Of a stretch of DNA of 64,000 bases, positions 63,998 through 64,000 are shown one piece after another. Position 1 is the stretch's first letter, and each line of letters begins with the position of its first letter. Origin of the DNA: Curtobacterium sp. MCPF17_002 (lineage in GTDB: Bacteria; Actinomycetota; Actinomycetes; Actinomycetales; Microbacteriaceae); the NCBI RefSeq assembly GCF_003234115.2, contig NZ_CP126251.1:1798001-1862000 (forward strand). The letters are read 5' to 3'. A model generated the notes under the pieces. The model did not search any database, was not told the DNA's origin, and saw only the letters and a list, made by a program, of their open reading frames with translations. Position numbers and translations under genes: made by a program.

Positions 63998-64000
63998 ACG

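Overview
This 64 kb window is high-GC chromosomal DNA with dense, often overlapping genes. GTG and TTG starts are common. The gene content (DUF3159, DUF3000 beside an HRDC ribonuclease D, a WhiG/FliA-type flagellar sigma factor, FliW, GlnR-like control of amtB, a type VII secretion style toxin cassette) indicates a motile actinobacterium of the Microbacteriaceae, most plausibly Curtobacterium or a close relative. The genus is an inference. No rRNA, tRNA, CRISPR array, transposase or phage gene was found.

Region 1 (1-16.9 kb) is housekeeping. It holds a DUF3159 membrane protein (cut by the window start), aconitase (acnA), DXP synthase (dxs), a convergent beta-oxidation operon (thiolase then FadB-like), DUF3000 plus ribonuclease D, a membrane-anchored alpha/beta hydrolase, a rhodanese-SufE pair, the ZapE/AFG1 ATPase, and the ammonium transporter amtB behind an exact GlnR-type box.

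Region 2 (16.9-22.6 kb) is a type VII secretion style polymorphic toxin cassette: a DUF6177-like gene, a small gene, a DUF6507 WXG100-like partner, a 710-aa toxin with a C-terminal PD-(D/E)xK nuclease tip, and an Imm52-like immunity gene. Next comes an orphan, frameshifted RNase A-like toxin tip. Its CdiI-like immunity gene reads in frame into a tyrosine-phosphatase-like domain. The tip and immunity stretch is visibly poorer in GC than its surroundings. The secretion machine itself is not in the window.

Region 3 (22.7-27.3 kb) holds an aldo/keto reductase, ChaB, a FabH-like ketosynthase, an EcsC-like protein and an AbiEi/DUF559 protein.

Region 4 (27.6-46.1 kb) is the first half of a flagellar locus. 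flgN-flgK-flgL-fliW run leftward. fliA, fliC, fliD, fliS, a small gene, then flgB-flgC-fliE-fliF-fliG-fliH-fliI-fliJ-nlpC/P60-fliK-flgD-flgE run rightward. Three start regions (flgN, fliC, flgB) share a sigma-28-type promoter, T(A/T)AC-N15-(G/A)(C/T)CGA(N)AG. The locus stops at flgE: motAB, fliL-fliN, the export apparatus (fliOPQR, flhAB) and csrA are absent. A terminator, a six-fold 8-bp tandem repeat and two secreted glycosidases (GH3, GH30) follow instead.

Region 5 (51.4-64 kb) holds a MarR regulator divergent from a Cys-nucleophile hydrolase, a GNAT acetyltransferase, a relic of an SDR gene, and a stress-like cluster: two divergent HdeD/DUF308 proteins, an HtrA-type protease, an unlisted 39-codon ORF, glutaminase, an MFS exporter and a cardiolipin synthase. 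Small lipoproteins, a small membrane protein and an epoxide-hydrolase-like protein (reaching the window end) complete it.

Long intergenic hairpins are a theme. One family (CTGGAGGCGCGG arms) lies after at least five genes. Another two-hairpin element occurs at 27.3 kb and 35.3 kb, either side of the flgN-fliS part of the flagellar locus.
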